This document shows positions 23,480 through 35,599 of a DNA stretch of 64,000 bases, in pieces. The notes under the pieces were generated by a model. It saw nothing but the letters and a program-made list of their open reading frames with translations. It did not search any database and was not told the origin of the DNA. The stretch spans positions 1 to 64,000 of the forward strand of contig BSBM01000186.1 of assembly GCA_027924585.1 (NCBI GenBank), in the 5' to 3' direction. Made by a program: the position numbers and the translations under genes. The stretch comes from Larix kaempferi. Taxonomy: Eukaryota; Streptophyta; Pinopsida; Pinales; Pinaceae. The stretch's first letter is position 1. Every line of letters begins with the position of its first letter.

Positions 23480-24960
23480 TTCAACTGGGGAGCCAAAAGA
23501 GTCTAAGGAAGAGTAGCACCTCTTCCTCTCATAGATGTGGGTGAATGGGACTCCACTACATTTAATTGTTGACAGTGGTATCCAAAAGAACCCGATCTCA
23601 TATGAAGTCATCAAGATATTGAAGCTACCGACATCGCCACGCCCCCATCCATACACCACCGATTATTGAGAAAGGGATGAGACATCCACGTCAGCTAGTA
23701 ATGTTGCATGCTTTATGACATCAAGCCATTCAAAGATGAGGTTCTATGTGATGTTTCCCCACTTGAATTTTGTTGTGTTCTTTTAGGTCAACCCTATATT
23801 TGGAAATGTCATGCTATTTATGAGTCGAGGCCCTGTAGTGTCATTGTTACTTTTGAAGGACAACTCTACAGGGTGTCGGAGGTAGTTTCAACAACTGTCA
23901 TTTCCTTGATCTTAGCAAAGTAGTGCCGAAAGGTAATCTCTCATACTGGAAACAAATTTCCTCTTCATGGTTTAGTTGGAAAGTGGATATAAGGTCACTA
24001 CAACTGCTAGGGCCTTCGCACGAGACCTTTGTGCACAGCAAAAACAGGCGGACAAGATTGTAGAAGGGTACACGGACATATTTGCTTCCCTTATAGGGGT
24101 TCCTCTACATTTCGAGGTCAAACATCCAATCGAATTGATACTAGGTGCTCCTTTACCTAATGTCCCAATATATAGGCAGTCTCTCTTGGAGAATGAGGAA
24201 ATAAAATGCCAAATTCATGAGCTCATCAGCCAAAAGGGCCACATTCGACCAAGATCCTCACCTTGCGGGAGTCCAATTGTGTTGGTGTAGAAAAAGGATG
24301 GGACATGGATACTTTGTATTGATTACAAAGACCTGAACAAAATCACAATTGAGAATCGATACTCGATCCCCTAAATTGATGGCCTTCTTGATTAGCTTAA
24401 GGGTGCTTTATAAATATTGATACGAACTCAAGGTACCACGAGGTTCCAATTGAACAAACCGATGCATGGAAGATAGGATTCAAGTCTAAAGAAGTCATTT
24501 TTGAAAGGTTAGTCATTCCTTTTGGATTGACTAACGCTCCAACAATGTTCATGAGGATGATGGATGATATCTTGCAATCATTCACAAAATCCTTTGTGGT
24601 CATATATTTGCATGACATCCTCATATTCAACAAAACCTGGGAAGAACATCTGCAACACATTCAATAGGTCATGAGTACCCCTGCAACAACATAAGCTATA
24701 TGCCAACTTGGAGAAATGCTCATTTGGCATGCATAGAATTCAAAATTTTCGATACATTGTGGATGAACATGGGGTGCATGTGGACCCATCGAAGGTCCAA
24801 TTAATTTGTGATTGGCCAACTCGGATGATCCTGATAGAGCTTTGCATCTTCTTGGGCCTTTCCAACTCTACCACAGGTTCATGTTGGGGTTCTCTCATAT
24901 CACTTGGCCTTAAGCCAAGTCACCAAGGGCGGAGCTAAAGCCAAGTTGACTTGGTCAAGG
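23480..24960 (+). pseudogene. Element B protease and reverse transcriptase remnant
   Basis: Protease-end sequence LGQPYIWKCHAIYESRPC lies near 23790. RT starts about 24060 with YRQSLLENEEIKCQIHELI and SSPCGSPIVLV, then DGTWILCIDYKDLNK near 24300. The catalytic box reads YLHD at 24605-24616 instead of YLDD. CSFGMHRIQNFRYIVDEHGV near 24715 is the RT thumb. Stops and at least two frameshifts occur, so the region is dead. Confidence 0.8.
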
Positions 24961-25029
24961 TCACAATAGAAAGCATGCAAGGATCTGAAACACCGCCTCT
25001 TCTCAACATGAGTCCTCACTCTACCATAC

Positions 25030-25480
25030 TTGAAACAACCATTCGATATTAAGACATATGCCTCAAACTATGTTATCGATGCAATCCTCGCTCTGTGGGG
25101 ATATCCAGTGTCCTATCACAGTGAGACATTGTCTAACATTGTTTGCAAATATCCCACATATGACAAGGAGATGTACTCCATTGTGAAGGAATGCAAACAA
25201 TGGAAGAATTACATTCTCAAAAAGGAAACAATCATCGACATTGATCATAGGTCTCTGCAATTCATGCAGACACAAGGAAAGTTACAGAATGACCACCATC
25301 ATAAGTGGTCCATATACTTGCAAAAATTTCATTTAAACATTAAGTACAAGAAGTGTAGCACAAACCGTGTAGTATACTACCTAAGTCAATCCCTGGTCAT
25401 GGAACTAACCATGGTCCTTAACTCTTGTGTGCACGAGACCTCCGAGTCGCCACAATTATATAGTAGTGACCTTGAATTCG
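25030..25480 (+). pseudogene. Element B RNase H
   Basis: Motifs include PFDIKTYASNYVIDAILALW, YDKEMYSIVKECKQWKNYIL and IDIDHRSLQFMQTQ, the usual RNase H of Ty3/gypsy elements. It is in one open frame with the integrase N-terminus, 25030-25695. Confidence 0.8.
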
Positions 25481-26500
25481 TTGCTACATATCAGACACTG
25501 GGCGTATGTAAACAAGTTCTAGAATTTTACCTCCAGAATGTACTTTTGTGCTATTTGAGCCATCTTTGTGTTCCATCAAGTGAGCATTCAAAACTAATTT
25601 GGGAGGCACACTATAGTCAGATGGTTGGACACTTTGGCATGGAGAATACAGTAGTAGTACTTCAGAAGCATTTCTATTGGCCAAAACTTCGATAGGACAT
25701 CAACAGGTATATCCTATCGTGTACTTCCTGTTCCATCGCTAAAATTGTCGTCAAGAAGCAATGGATGTACACTCCTATACCTACCCCAGAAAATATTTGG
25801 GATTTGGTCTTGATGGATTACATGTCAGGTTTTCCCTCCACCAAGCATGGTCATGATTGTGTTTTTGCGGTTGTCGATCAATTCTTTAAGATGGCCATTC
25901 TAGAACCATATAAGAAGAGTATCACAGCCGAAGCCACTGCTAAGATATTATTTGAGCGTGTTTGGGTTCATTTAGGGCTACCACAAACCATTATTTCATA
26001 TTGGGACAATATGTTCCTTGGCACCTTCTGGTCCTTCTTATGGTATCTAGACACCAAGATGACCAAATCGATTGCCTTCCACCTCCAAACAAATGGGCAG
26101 ACATAAATAGTCAACATGATTATTATGCATATCCTGCACATGTACAACTCCAAACATCCACGCAAATGGGATGAGAGCCTTCCATATGTTTAAGATAGTT
26201 ACAACAAATCCCTCCACAAATATATTGGCCACAACCCTTTCAGGTGTGCTTGGGGTTCCATCCATTGGCCCCCATTGATGTAGCTATATGCATTGCATCT
26301 ACAGAGGACGAGTCCTACCATTCTCAGGATGAGGAAGACAAAGAAACCAAATTCATTGAACATATCCAGCACATCCAACAATAGGTTCATGATATCATGC
26401 AAAAATCCAATGCCAAGTACAAACAATGACATGACCAACATCGAGTTCCACACAAGTTTCAAGTTGGGGATAAGGTGTGGTTGCATTTGTGGAATGAGCG
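25481..26500 (+). pseudogene. Element B integrase, catalytic Glu replaced by a stop
   Basis: The HHCC region is intact: HYSQMVGHFGMENTVVVLQ, then CTSCS. The frame is broken by TAG at 25693-25695. The Asp motifs LVLMDYMSGFP and YWDNMFLGTFW are visible. The motif that should read NGQTE ends NGQT and then TAA at 26104-26106, so the catalytic Glu codon became a stop (a single G-to-T change of GAA would do this). The rest continues in broken frames. Confidence 0.82.
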
Positions 26501-26539
26501 CCTCATAGGCCCCGGAAAAAATCTCAAGTCACTCTGATA

Positions 26540-26880
26540 TTCACCTTACACCATCATGAAGGTTTTGGGAGAGAATTCTTTTGAATTAAATATCCCCCAT
26601 TTCCTTGGCTTGCACCCAATACTTAATGTGGAATTGCTTCAACCATATTTTCCACCTCTCCTTGACACCTCAGAGGTGGATGAACATTTGGACCTTATAG
26701 AACTCAGCCTAGACTTCCTTGAACAATATATAGTGGATCATATCATGGACACACAAATGAAGGGAACCCGCAAACAAAACATTCAACTCTATTGAGTCGT
26801 CAAAACAAGGCAACTTCTTCACCAAGGCAAGTGGATCACCAGGAGTCAAATTCAATAGAATTTCCCCCTTCTGATGAGGG
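26540..26880 (+). pseudogene. Element B integrase C-terminus with chromodomain-like tail
   Basis: MKVLGENSFELNIPHFLGLH and PILNVELLQPYF are the integrase C-terminal core. The tail IVDHIMDTQMKGTRKQNIQLY, then after one stop VVKTRQLLHQGKWI, resembles a chromovirus chromodomain (a hydrophobic start, then the shift to '..W.....G.WI'). Chromodomains direct integration into marked chromatin. The assignment is tentative. Confidence 0.55.
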
Positions 26881-26923
26881 ATCTTGATGCAATGGATACC
26901 ATTGTTTCCTAAGGGATAAGGAC

Positions 26924-27528
26924 TAATCCATATGGACATCGGTGACCACCCACCTAGTCCATTGGCTCAAAGCACAGTTTTCCATTTTGGCAGTTTTTTA
27001 CGGTATTTTGTGTTCTAAACTTCCAAGGTTATTTTGAGGCCCTAAACGAAATTTTTTGGTTTGGAAGCACCCAATTTGATAGTGACATACATGTACTGGT
27101 ATGAAAACACAGATTCTTATTGGCCAAACCTTTTCAACATGATATCGATAACCCCAAATAGAGATTGTATGCAAAATTTGTGCCCTGAGAAGTTGACGCA
27201 TCAACTAACCACATCGGGGCCCACAAACCTTTTGGCGTTTCATCACCCTGGATTAGGGTTTCCTCATTTATGCTTGATGTTAAAAGGCCTTTCTGGCCTC
27301 ATTGTTACTCATTTTTTGTGAATGAGTGTAGATGCCACATCTCCCCTCATAGATAAGCTACCACCATTCTATCTAGTTTGTATCATTTTTCACTTTCTAG
27401 TATTTTGTTGTTTCATTCCTTAATAGAATTTGGATTTTCATTGTGTTCATGTGCTCTCAACAATATCTATGTGTGTGAATCCATTTATATTACTATCTTT
27501 CATTTCATTCCCAATACATTCTAGATCA
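26924..27528 (+). repeat. 3' LTR of element B
   Basis: Colinear with 21675-22298; its first dinucleotide has decayed (TAATCC for TGATCC). It is followed by the AATTA target-site duplication. Confidence 0.9.
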
Positions 27529-27639
27529 AATTAATTCTCTATTGAACAAGTAGGAAATTCGAGTTAAATCTTCCCTTCAATCTATTAATGGTTTAAACCC
27601 TAGCTATTAAGTGAGTAAAATCTCATAACACGTGATTTA

Positions 27640-29330
27640 TTATGCTTTCCTTTCTCAAAATCACAAATCAACAATTCTAAGAGTAGCATAACCATGAGTA
27701 GATCCAAGTTCAGTTAAAATATAAATAGATTGCTAAGAAATCTTACCTTCAACCTCAACCACAACTAATTGATGGTCTAGTTGGTTGTCCTCTAGGGAAT
27801 CATAGATTCTAAGGACATTAATTACTACATCCACAATAGTTTCATCCCATTATATGTTGTGAAAATGCTTAGAAATTCCATTCCGATGTGGACAATTTAC
27901 GAGCAAGTGGTCCTCTCCACATCCCCAACATTAAAGGGGGTCCCTTGGCTTATCTCCCATAAAATTAGCTGGATTATTGTTACCAACTGATGGATGTCTT
28001 TGTTAAACTCTAAAATGAGGAGGCTTGAATCATTTCCTCCTTTTCTCAAACTTCTCCTTCTTTTATCTTTCCATGCCTTGTGGAATTTTGGCTTGTTTTT
28101 GTTTTGATCATAACAATACTTTTCCCTCCTTATAGTCTCATCTAGATTTTGAGGTTCATCCAACTCAATTTGGTCCTTGTATCATTGAGGTCACTTAGAA
28201 AACATTGATTTTTTATTTTACCATCAAACTTCTCCTTCTTCTGATATTTCCATGCCTTGTGAAATTCTAGCTTGTTTTTGTTTTGATCATAACAATACCT
28301 AGTCTTACCTATAGTCTCATCTAGAGTTTGAGGTTCATCAAACTCAATTTGGTTCTTGTATCATTGAGGTAATACACTTAGAAAACATTGATTTTTTACT
28401 TTCAGTGAAAATACCAAAGCATTGACACAATGTTTAACCACTTTGAAAGCATCCATACTCAGATCTCTAATATATTCAACATACCTCAAAAATACAAGAA
28501 TTTATTTGCATATTCATCCATGGTTGTTTTCCCCAACTTTAACTCACAAAATTCTTTAATTGTATCATCATAGTACCAATCAAAGAGATACTTTTGCATG
28601 AAGTACTTCTTGAACTGCTTCAAAACAATCTTTATTTCATTAATACCATTGACATGCCTAAGGTGATCCCACCATATTGATGTTTTTCCATTCAAATTAA
28701 ATATAGCCACTCTTGCCTTTGTGTTTCCAAAGTATTCATGAACTTGCAAATACTATCTCATCACAAGAATCCAAGCCTTAGCTTCTCGTACAAATTACAC
28801 TTCACCATCAAAGGTAAGTGGTTTGGGCTTCTAAAATTATCCATGAGAGTTGTCCTTGAAAGGCCTCTTCCTCTTATTCTTGTGAGATGAAGAGCTTGAA
28901 TTGTTAGTGGAGTACTTAAAGGTAGATGACTCACTAGTTGAAAATTATGGTCTATATGTCCTCTCGAGAAATTCTTCTTGAGTTATGGAACCTTTTGTGA
29001 GAATGTCTCCTAGAGTTATTCCCTCTCTTATCATCATTGATTAAGTCCTTCCCACAATACATCCTCCTTTGTATGTCTGTCAAGCTTTAAAGCATGGCTG
29101 CATTGAAGTGGTTTTGTTCTTCTTGAGTTGTAATGTGTCTTCCAATATCTACTATGTGACTTTGTAACTCCACTCTTATACTTCGCATGGTCTATGCAAT
29201 ATCTAGAGTATTTACTTGGTTTCTACGACCATTAGATTTTGTCTCTGCATTTTTGGCATATATATTTTCTCATATGGAATCCATTTCAACTTCATAGGGA
29301 TCATATGCATCACTCATGGTGATATTGTTC
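27640..29330 (-). pseudogene. Minus-strand gypsy gag and protease relic
   Basis: Read on the minus strand from about 29320, an ATG opens MSDAYDPYEVEMDSI. Further along come EAKAWILVMR, YFGNTKARVAIFNLNGKTS with WWDHLRHVNG, and KTTMDEYANKFLYF at 28486-28749, all typical of retrotransposon gag. A zinc knuckle CWGCGEDHLLVNC (CX2CX3HX4C) lies at about 27890-27935. Protease-like ILTELGSTHGY sits near 27690, where the catalytic Asp is replaced. The remaining pol and LTRs are not visible. Element H inserted just 5' of this gag and element B just 3' of the protease. A 178-bp tandem duplication (28046-28400) lies inside it. Confidence 0.72.
28046..28400. repeat. 178-bp tandem duplication within gag relic
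   Basis: The segment starting TCAAACTTCTCC at 28046 is repeated from 28224 with scattered differences. Both copies include CATGCCTTGTG and GATCATAACAATAC. It is local to this relic, not a transposon boundary. Confidence 0.8.
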
Positions 29331-29543
29331 TTGGCCCAACCAAGAACAAAACCTTTCTAATTGCACTATTTTAAATGTTGACCCCTAACTGCCCTTGATA
29401 TGGTACTATATTTTAAAAAGTGTTCATATAAGTACACTTGTTAGCTACATTACATCCCCAAATAATTATAAAATCAATTTTCATGCATTCTGGAAACTAC
29501 CCATATTGACAATTTTTGCCAAATCAAGGCTATAGGATCTTTT

Positions 29544-30198
29544 TGTTAGGATATTTCAATACTCCATCCTTGTACTACCTAGCAATATTTATTTTTCCTA
29601 GTTGTTGATGATGTCATTTCCCCCTAGTGTTGTGTAGGTGTCATCCAGGATCCATCTACCACCTTCTGAGCCCTCAATGCATCATTTTAGGATCACTTCA
29701 GTCAGTTCCCTATTTTATAGGAACCTACTGAGTGTTCCAGTGCAGTCCACATGAGTTAGCTGACTCTTGTGGGGGGTTCGAGCTCTATATGCCACTGATT
29801 GTGGCCTCATGTGCCCATTTTTGATTGACATGCATGACAAAATCACTATTGCGCCCTCCTTATTCATTTAACTGACTGTGACTTTAATTAGTTGAGTTTA
29901 GGTTCAGTTCAGTTGAGTTTGAGTCTTCCGAAGCACTCCAATGGTGATAATCCCTATGCTAGACCAACTGAGGTTCGAATTCTCCTGTGTAATTCGAATT
30001 CTCTCCATTTTAACATCATTGCTAATTATATTGATTATTGGATCATGTGACATTATTCTGCTCCTATCTTAGTTATGCTGCATAATTACTCTTCTCCTCT
30101 TTTTTACTGCAGTTTTCACTCTTATTCAACTTTTCTGCTCATTCTTTCTTTGTGAGGTATCCTCAGCTCTTAGATTTGCTGTGAATTGGAATTTCACA
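29544..30198 (+). repeat. 5' LTR of element H
   Basis: Starts TGTTAGG, ends TTCACA. It is colinear with 32628-33277 and highly similar. Confidence 0.92.
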
Positions 30199-30211
30199 TG
30201 GTATCAGATCC
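30199..30211 (+). other. Primer-binding site of element H
   Basis: TGGTATCAGATCC directly follows the LTR and matches the initiator Met tRNA type except near its 3' end. Confidence 0.75.
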
Positions 30212-30517
30212 ATTGAGTGAATAGGTTGAGTAGCTGCTTTCGGTAGTGCACCGGAAGCCTCTGGATTTCCACAGCAAATCCTGGTGCCATTGCCTTGAAT
30301 TCATTGGAGAAATCCAATGAGGTCTAGCCATGTGTGAAGGATCCTGATAAAATTTCCTACTGTCCTAAAGCAGTGCTCATTAGTAGTCTACCTCCTTTAT
30401 TAAGAGTATTTTGCAGGTTACTTAAATTTTTTTGAGTGTTGTAGCAGTTTTCTGTAGTTGTAGCAGTTTTGCTGCAGAAGCAGCAGTTTTCACCTTGTAT
30501 TTGCTCCAGCATTTGTA

Positions 30518-31760
30518 ATGGACAATTCGAACTCTTCTATCTCTCATGGGATCCTGACACCCTTCATTTACCTTTATTGGAGGGATGATATGCAGATAGT
30601 ATTGCGTAACAAATCATTGTACATGGTGACAATGGGGAAGGATCCCGAACCGCAATCAGCCGTGGAGAAAACCAAGTATCTGAATAGATTGGATGAAGCA
30701 TTTGGTTTCATGTGTATTCATATTTCCAGAGATCTACTCTTCCACCTTGACGGATTGAAGACTCCAAGAGATTTATGGTTGAATTTAGAGACCCTCTTTG
30801 GAAAACAAGATGAGCTAAGAGGCCATATTCTAGAAAATGAGTTGATTGCTCTACAATCGAGCAGTTTCGAGACCATTCAATAGTTCTTTTCAAAATTCAA
30901 ATCTCTGGTTAAGCAATGCAAGAAATGTGGCATTGAGAAGAAGGATGAGTAGTTGGTCCTATCCATTCTGAGCAAGCTAGGTCCTGAGTTCTCCATCTTT
31001 GTCTCTACCTTCCATTCTAGGAGAATTTCAATCCTTGGTTGGAAGATTCCCTCCTTAGATGTTTTCACCGAATCTCTCATCCAAGAACAAGATAAGTTGA
31101 TCCAAATGGGTGCCTTGAAGCCATCCAAAGATCAATATCTTATGGATGGAGAAGCAAAAGGTGCGAATGGGAAGGGGAAGCACAAGGGAAAGGATAAGAG
31201 GCCATCTGAACCCAAGATGAATGCCAGGTCAAGTCCATCAGAAGGAGCCTCCATCTCTAAGAAGGATAAACATAAGGGATTTAAGAAATCCAAGTGTTCC
31301 TATTGCAAGAAAGGAAACCACCTAGAGAGATATTACATGCAGAAGAATATAGATCAGATGACCAAGCTTCTTGAACAACACAACATTGCCCTCCCAAAAG
31401 GTGCAAGAGAGACTGATTCTGGAAGTGAGTCTGATGGTCATGAGAGATGCCATGCACTGAAGGATGGATTTTCAAAATCACAAGCCCTCCTCATAGATTC
31501 AAGAGCCTCCAACCACATGGTTTCCTCTAGAGAATCATTTTCTTCTCTAGATCTCAAAGATCGTTCAATTATTCACATGGGAGACAAATCTTAGATCTTC
31601 GCTGAAGGGAAGGGCACAATACATATGGAGCATGGGAAGTTCAAAAATGTTCTATTTGTGCATTCTTTGTCAGCAAATCTGTTGTCTGTATATCAAATGA
31701 CTCACACAGGTTCACCAAAGAAGTGGTCTTTGGTCCTGACACAGTTGAGATTGTAGAGAT
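30518..31760 (+). pseudogene. Element H copia gag and partial protease
   Basis: The ATG at 30518 opens MDNSNSSISHGI. Copia gag motifs follow: YWRDDMQIVLRNKSLY, LWLNLETLFGKQDELRG and VLSILSKLGPEFSIF. TAG stops occur at 30881 and 30950. The zinc knuckle at 31295-31333 reads CSYCKKGNHLERYY, so the last Cys of CX2CX4HX4C is Tyr. The protease site reads LLIDSRASNHM near 31490, where the usual DSGA has Gly changed to Arg. A stop at 31592 precedes NVLFVHSLSANLLSVYQM, the usual sequence after copia PR; the polyprotein then ends before INT. Confidence 0.83.
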
Positions 31761-32610
31761 ATCTAATGGGAAGATTATAACAAAAGGGTTTGCAAACCAT
31801 GCCTCCAAGGCATATGAATTCTCCCATTGTTTTCCATACTCTCTGCCTACCCCATTGTAATTTGATGAAGATGAGAGTGATATCTCTTCTAATGACAAGG
31901 TCTTGATGTTGAGAATAAATTTCAAGGAGATTGAAATTCAGATCCAGATCCAACACATGCTCCAAATCCATGGCCAAGGCCAATATGGGCTCACAAAGTC
32001 TTTGTAGCTGCTAGGAACACAGTTGGGGATACATCTGACCATAGAACCACCAGATCTCAGTATCATGCAAAACTTTCACTATGTCATACATATCCACTTC
32101 TCTTAGAGAGGTGCTACATGATTATGGGGTTTGATCCACAATCTCGTGGAGAGGCTTTCCATGAGGGGTCTACAACCAAGTACAAATATCGGTTGTCTGA
32201 CAAAAGGTACTCAAAGGTTCATGATTTGGATCATGATGATTCATTCGTTCCAGTAGCAAGAAGGGTTCCTGAAAGACTTGTTTTGACAAATACAACTTCT
32301 ACACAGTGGGAGGTACTTCAGAGGAGCAGATCCAAATCCAAATCCAGATCCAGATCTAGCACTTGCATTGCTATCCTACAGAGGAGCAGCTTGCCAATAT
32401 TTTTGAAAAGGCTTTCACTGAGGAAAGTTTTTTCCTCTTTGCTTAGTATGAAGGTTCCTTGAGTTCCCTACTGTTTTTCTTTTTGAGGGGGGGTATTTTT
32501 CCCATGAGATTTTTCCCCATTTCCTTGGTTCATGGACAATTCTCTTTTATCATTTATTTGATTGTATGGGTGACCTTTGGTCTTAGTAACCAGGGCCCAG
32601 GATGCAAAAG
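31761..32610 (+). other. Element H 3' internal region, no INT/RT
   Basis: About 850 bp where copia INT, RT and RNase H should be. An open stretch at 32118-32462 contains RSRSKSKSRSRSS, encoded by an AGATCCAAATCC-type short repeat at 32328-32360 that also occurs at 31938-31968. No enzyme motif is present. Confidence 0.6.
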
Positions 32611-32616
32611 TATGGA

Positions 32617-32627
32617 TTAAGGGGGGG
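32617..32627 (+). other. Polypurine tract of element H
   Basis: TTAAGGGGGGG immediately before the 3' LTR start TGTTAGG at 32628. Confidence 0.8.
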
Positions 32628-33277
32628 TGTTAGGATATTTAAATACTCCATCCTTGTCCTACCTAGCATTATTTATTTTTCCTAGTTGTTGATGATGTCA
32701 TTTCCCCCCCAGTGGTGTGCAGATGTTATACAGGATCCATCTACCACCTTCTGAGCCCTGCATGCATAATTTTAGGACCACTTCAGTCAGTTCCCTATTT
32801 ATAGGCATCTACTGAGTGTTCCAGTGCAATCCACCTGAGTTAGCTGACTCTTATGGGGGGTTAGAGCTCCGAATGCCACTGATTGTGTCTTGATGCGCCC
32901 ATTCTTATTGAAATGCATGAAAAACTCACTATTGCACCCTCCTTCATTTAAATGATTGTGAATTCAGTTAGCTGAGTTTAGGTTCAGTTCAGTTGAGTTT
33001 GAGTCTTCCAAAGCACTCCAGTGGTGATAATCCCTATTCTAGACCAACTGAGGTTCGAATTCTCATGTGTGATTCAAATTCTCTCCATTGTAACATCATT
33101 TTTAATTATACTGATTATTGGATCATGTGACATTATTCTACTCCTATTTGAGATCTGCTGCATAATTATTATTTTGCTTTTTTTACTGCAGTTTTCACTC
33201 TTATTCAACTTTTCTGCTCATTCTTTCTTTGTGAGGTATCCTCAGCTCTTAGATCTGCTGTGACTTATACTTTCACA
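32628..33277 (+). repeat. 3' LTR of element H
   Basis: Colinear with 29544-30198, ending TTTCACA, followed by CTTAT. Confidence 0.92.
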
Positions 33278-34134
33278 CTTATATAATAAATTTTTGGGAA
33301 TATCCGAAGCACTTATTTAGAACCAGATCATGCACATTTATACTCCTATGGATCAACCTTCCACTGACTATAACCATACTCATTTACAATTACATCCCTT
33401 TAAAATTACCAAATTTTCCCAGTTCTACATTTTTCTTGTAGGCACATTTAGTCTTAGAGACCAACTTAGTCACTTGTAGAAGAAAATATAGGGAGAACAA
33501 AATTTTTATTTATATTGGGTGCTAATAATACTCATGATGGGGATTACCCAACAATTTTAAGATCATTGAGTTGATGCTCCAAGGATTTTCAACAAAATTT
33601 TGGAATTTGCCAATTTATAATTTTTGAACTTCTAGATAGAAAAAACTAGAAAAAAACCCTCTAATCAAATTTGTTATGATAATTAAGAAGGTAAAATGTT
33701 GAGTAAACAAATATTTTTTTTTTGGTTTTGACATCTTGGGTCACTTTTACTTCAATTTTTCCAAAATCACCAAAATACTATCCCAAATAGTGGATTTTGA
33801 CCTATTTTCGCATCTTTGCTCCACAACTCTTGGAATTTGTCCAAAATTTCTTTGGTTTATCTTTGTGCTTGGTCAAGTATTGCATTATCAAAATCTCATC
33901 TTGAACCAGGTCTTTGTCAAACAACTAGGTACAAGTCTTCAAAACTCACAATTTTCCCCTTTTTGAAAATAGGAATTGAATAGGCACATGCTTTTGTCTT
34001 TGGCATTTTTGTAGTTCTCCTTACTACGGAAAAACATATGAAATTTCAACAATTTATGAGTTAATATGCTCTTGTTATAACCAAAAAAATATTTTTGCCG
34101 TACTAACATGGCACCTGGCTGATCTGGCATGTCA
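33278..34134. other. AT-rich stretch between elements H and D
   Basis: No recognisable domain. It probably continues the sequence left of element H (5' side of the minus-strand gag relic, perhaps its leader or LTR). No paired repeat was found to prove this. Confidence 0.4.
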
Positions 34135-35398
34135 TGTGGTGGTGGTAATTTTATTCATATTGAGAAAAATTACATCTGGTACAACCATCAGCTTCTATCA
34201 GAAAAATACTTCATAAAAAGAAAGGGAGGATATCCTCAACCTGTCAAAATATTACAGTGAAAAAAGGAAGACAAGCTCCCCTACAATAAGATTTCCATAT
34301 TTTTTGAAAAATAGGATGGCGAGCCTAGCTCAAACCACAAAAAATAGAGTTTTGTTGGAGATTTATACTCAATCCATACATGTGATTCTAAAGAGTAGAA
34401 TATTTAAGGGAGCAGATCTCCTTAAATCTTGTAGTTACCTATGTGAATTTACCCATTGTTGACATCTTGTGCTTCTAAATGATCTGGAAACTCTGTCATT
34501 TACACCTGTATCTGCCCGATCTCAAGTGAGATATCCTCCTTTGCCAGGTATTCTACTTCAGAGTTGTGTTCTCTGTATATGTGAGCCAGTGAAATTGAGG
34601 AAAATCTAGATTTCAGATCAAGGCTTCTTCGAACTAGGGGCTGTAGCCTAATGTTTGAGCAATGATCCTTCCCCCCAAAACAATTTACAACTAGTAAAGA
34701 GTATGAGAAGTGTGAAAATCAATTCATAGGATGATCTTGCAAAGCAACAAATTACTCTCACAAATTGTCATGCAAAAACTGGTATAGATCACTTAAATTA
34801 GGCACTAAATTGATGCACACAATAAAAGATAATTGTAAAAGAGTACATCAGACAAAATTGGGCTATGTAATGGCTATCAAAATATATAATTAAATCTGAG
34901 ATTTGAAATCCAAAGAAGGCATTCAAAATCTTCACAAAAGCAGGTTTACTAAACTTGTAAAAAAAACACTTAAGTGACAAAACCACTTTCCAAATCACTC
35001 CCGAGGCTCACAAATTGGAAAAATAAGACATGTGATGTGTTGAGTGATGGAAAAGAAAATAAATCATGGCTTTTGGATAGAAGGAAAATATGGAGGGAGA
35101 GTTGGCCAAAAGATCTAGTTGCTAAGTCAAACTAGCTTTCTCCTTATCCACTAAAAGCAGAAAAAGCAGGATAAAACTATCTAAAGCAGGAAAGCGCACT
35201 TATTATTCCAGGATAGGAATAAAATTAGACAAAATATTATCCATAAGCTATCCAGGTGTGCCCCTATGACTCATGAAGGCAAGTGGTGTCATAAGAAGCC
35301 AAAATGAGACCAACTACCTAGACAACACCTATGAAATTAACCAAAAATGATTAATGAATTATATACTAAGTATGGAGTGGGATTTTAATGTTCTAACA
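34135..35398 (-). repeat. 3' LTR of element D
   Basis: On the minus strand it begins TGTTAGAACATT just after a G-rich polypurine tract and probably ends CCACCACCACA at 34135. There is no second copy in the window, so the outer end is an estimate from the TG...CA rule. Confidence 0.6.
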
Positions 35399-35412
35399 CC
35401 CCCCCTTAAGCC
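35399..35412 (-). other. Polypurine tract of element D
   Basis: The minus strand reads GCTTAAGGGGGGG followed by the LTR start TGTTAGAA. Confidence 0.75.
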
Positions 35413-35599
35413 TAAATTTATGTTCTAAATATCATAAATATAGGTCCCAATAACAAGGCTTGGTCACCCCTTTTACATATTGCTTGTCCACAAAACAAGG
35501 TAATAAGGAAAACCTCATGGGAAAAAAACCTCCCCTCAAAACATGGACATGAACAAAATTGAAAATTTGCTTTTCAATCCTTCTTCACCACATGTTCAC

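Larger units (their letters stand above)
21675..27528 (+). mobile_element. Element B: Ty3/gypsy chromovirus-like retrotransposon, 5.9 kb, decayed
   Basis: LTRs at 21675-22298 and 26924-27528 are flanked by a perfect TSD AATTA (21670-21674 and 27529-27533). A TGGTATCA primer site follows the 5' LTR, and AAGGGATAAGGA precedes the 3' LTR. The order gag, PR, RT, RNH, INT, with a chromodomain-like tail after INT, is that of plant chromoviruses. Stops and frameshifts are frequent throughout. Confidence 0.9.
29544..33277 (+). mobile_element. Element H: copia-type element with gag and protease only (TR-GAG-like)
   Basis: LTRs at 29544-30198 and 32628-33277 begin TGTTAGGATATTT and end TTTCACA. A TGGTATCAGATCC primer site and a TTAAGGGGGGG tract frame the internal region. 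The flanks CTTTT and CTTAT may be a target-site duplication with one change. The internal part is only 2.4 kb and encodes copia gag and the start of PR. INT, RT and RNase H are absent. This organisation matches terminal-repeat retrotransposons with GAG (TR-GAG), which move using enzymes from other elements. Confidence 0.85.
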
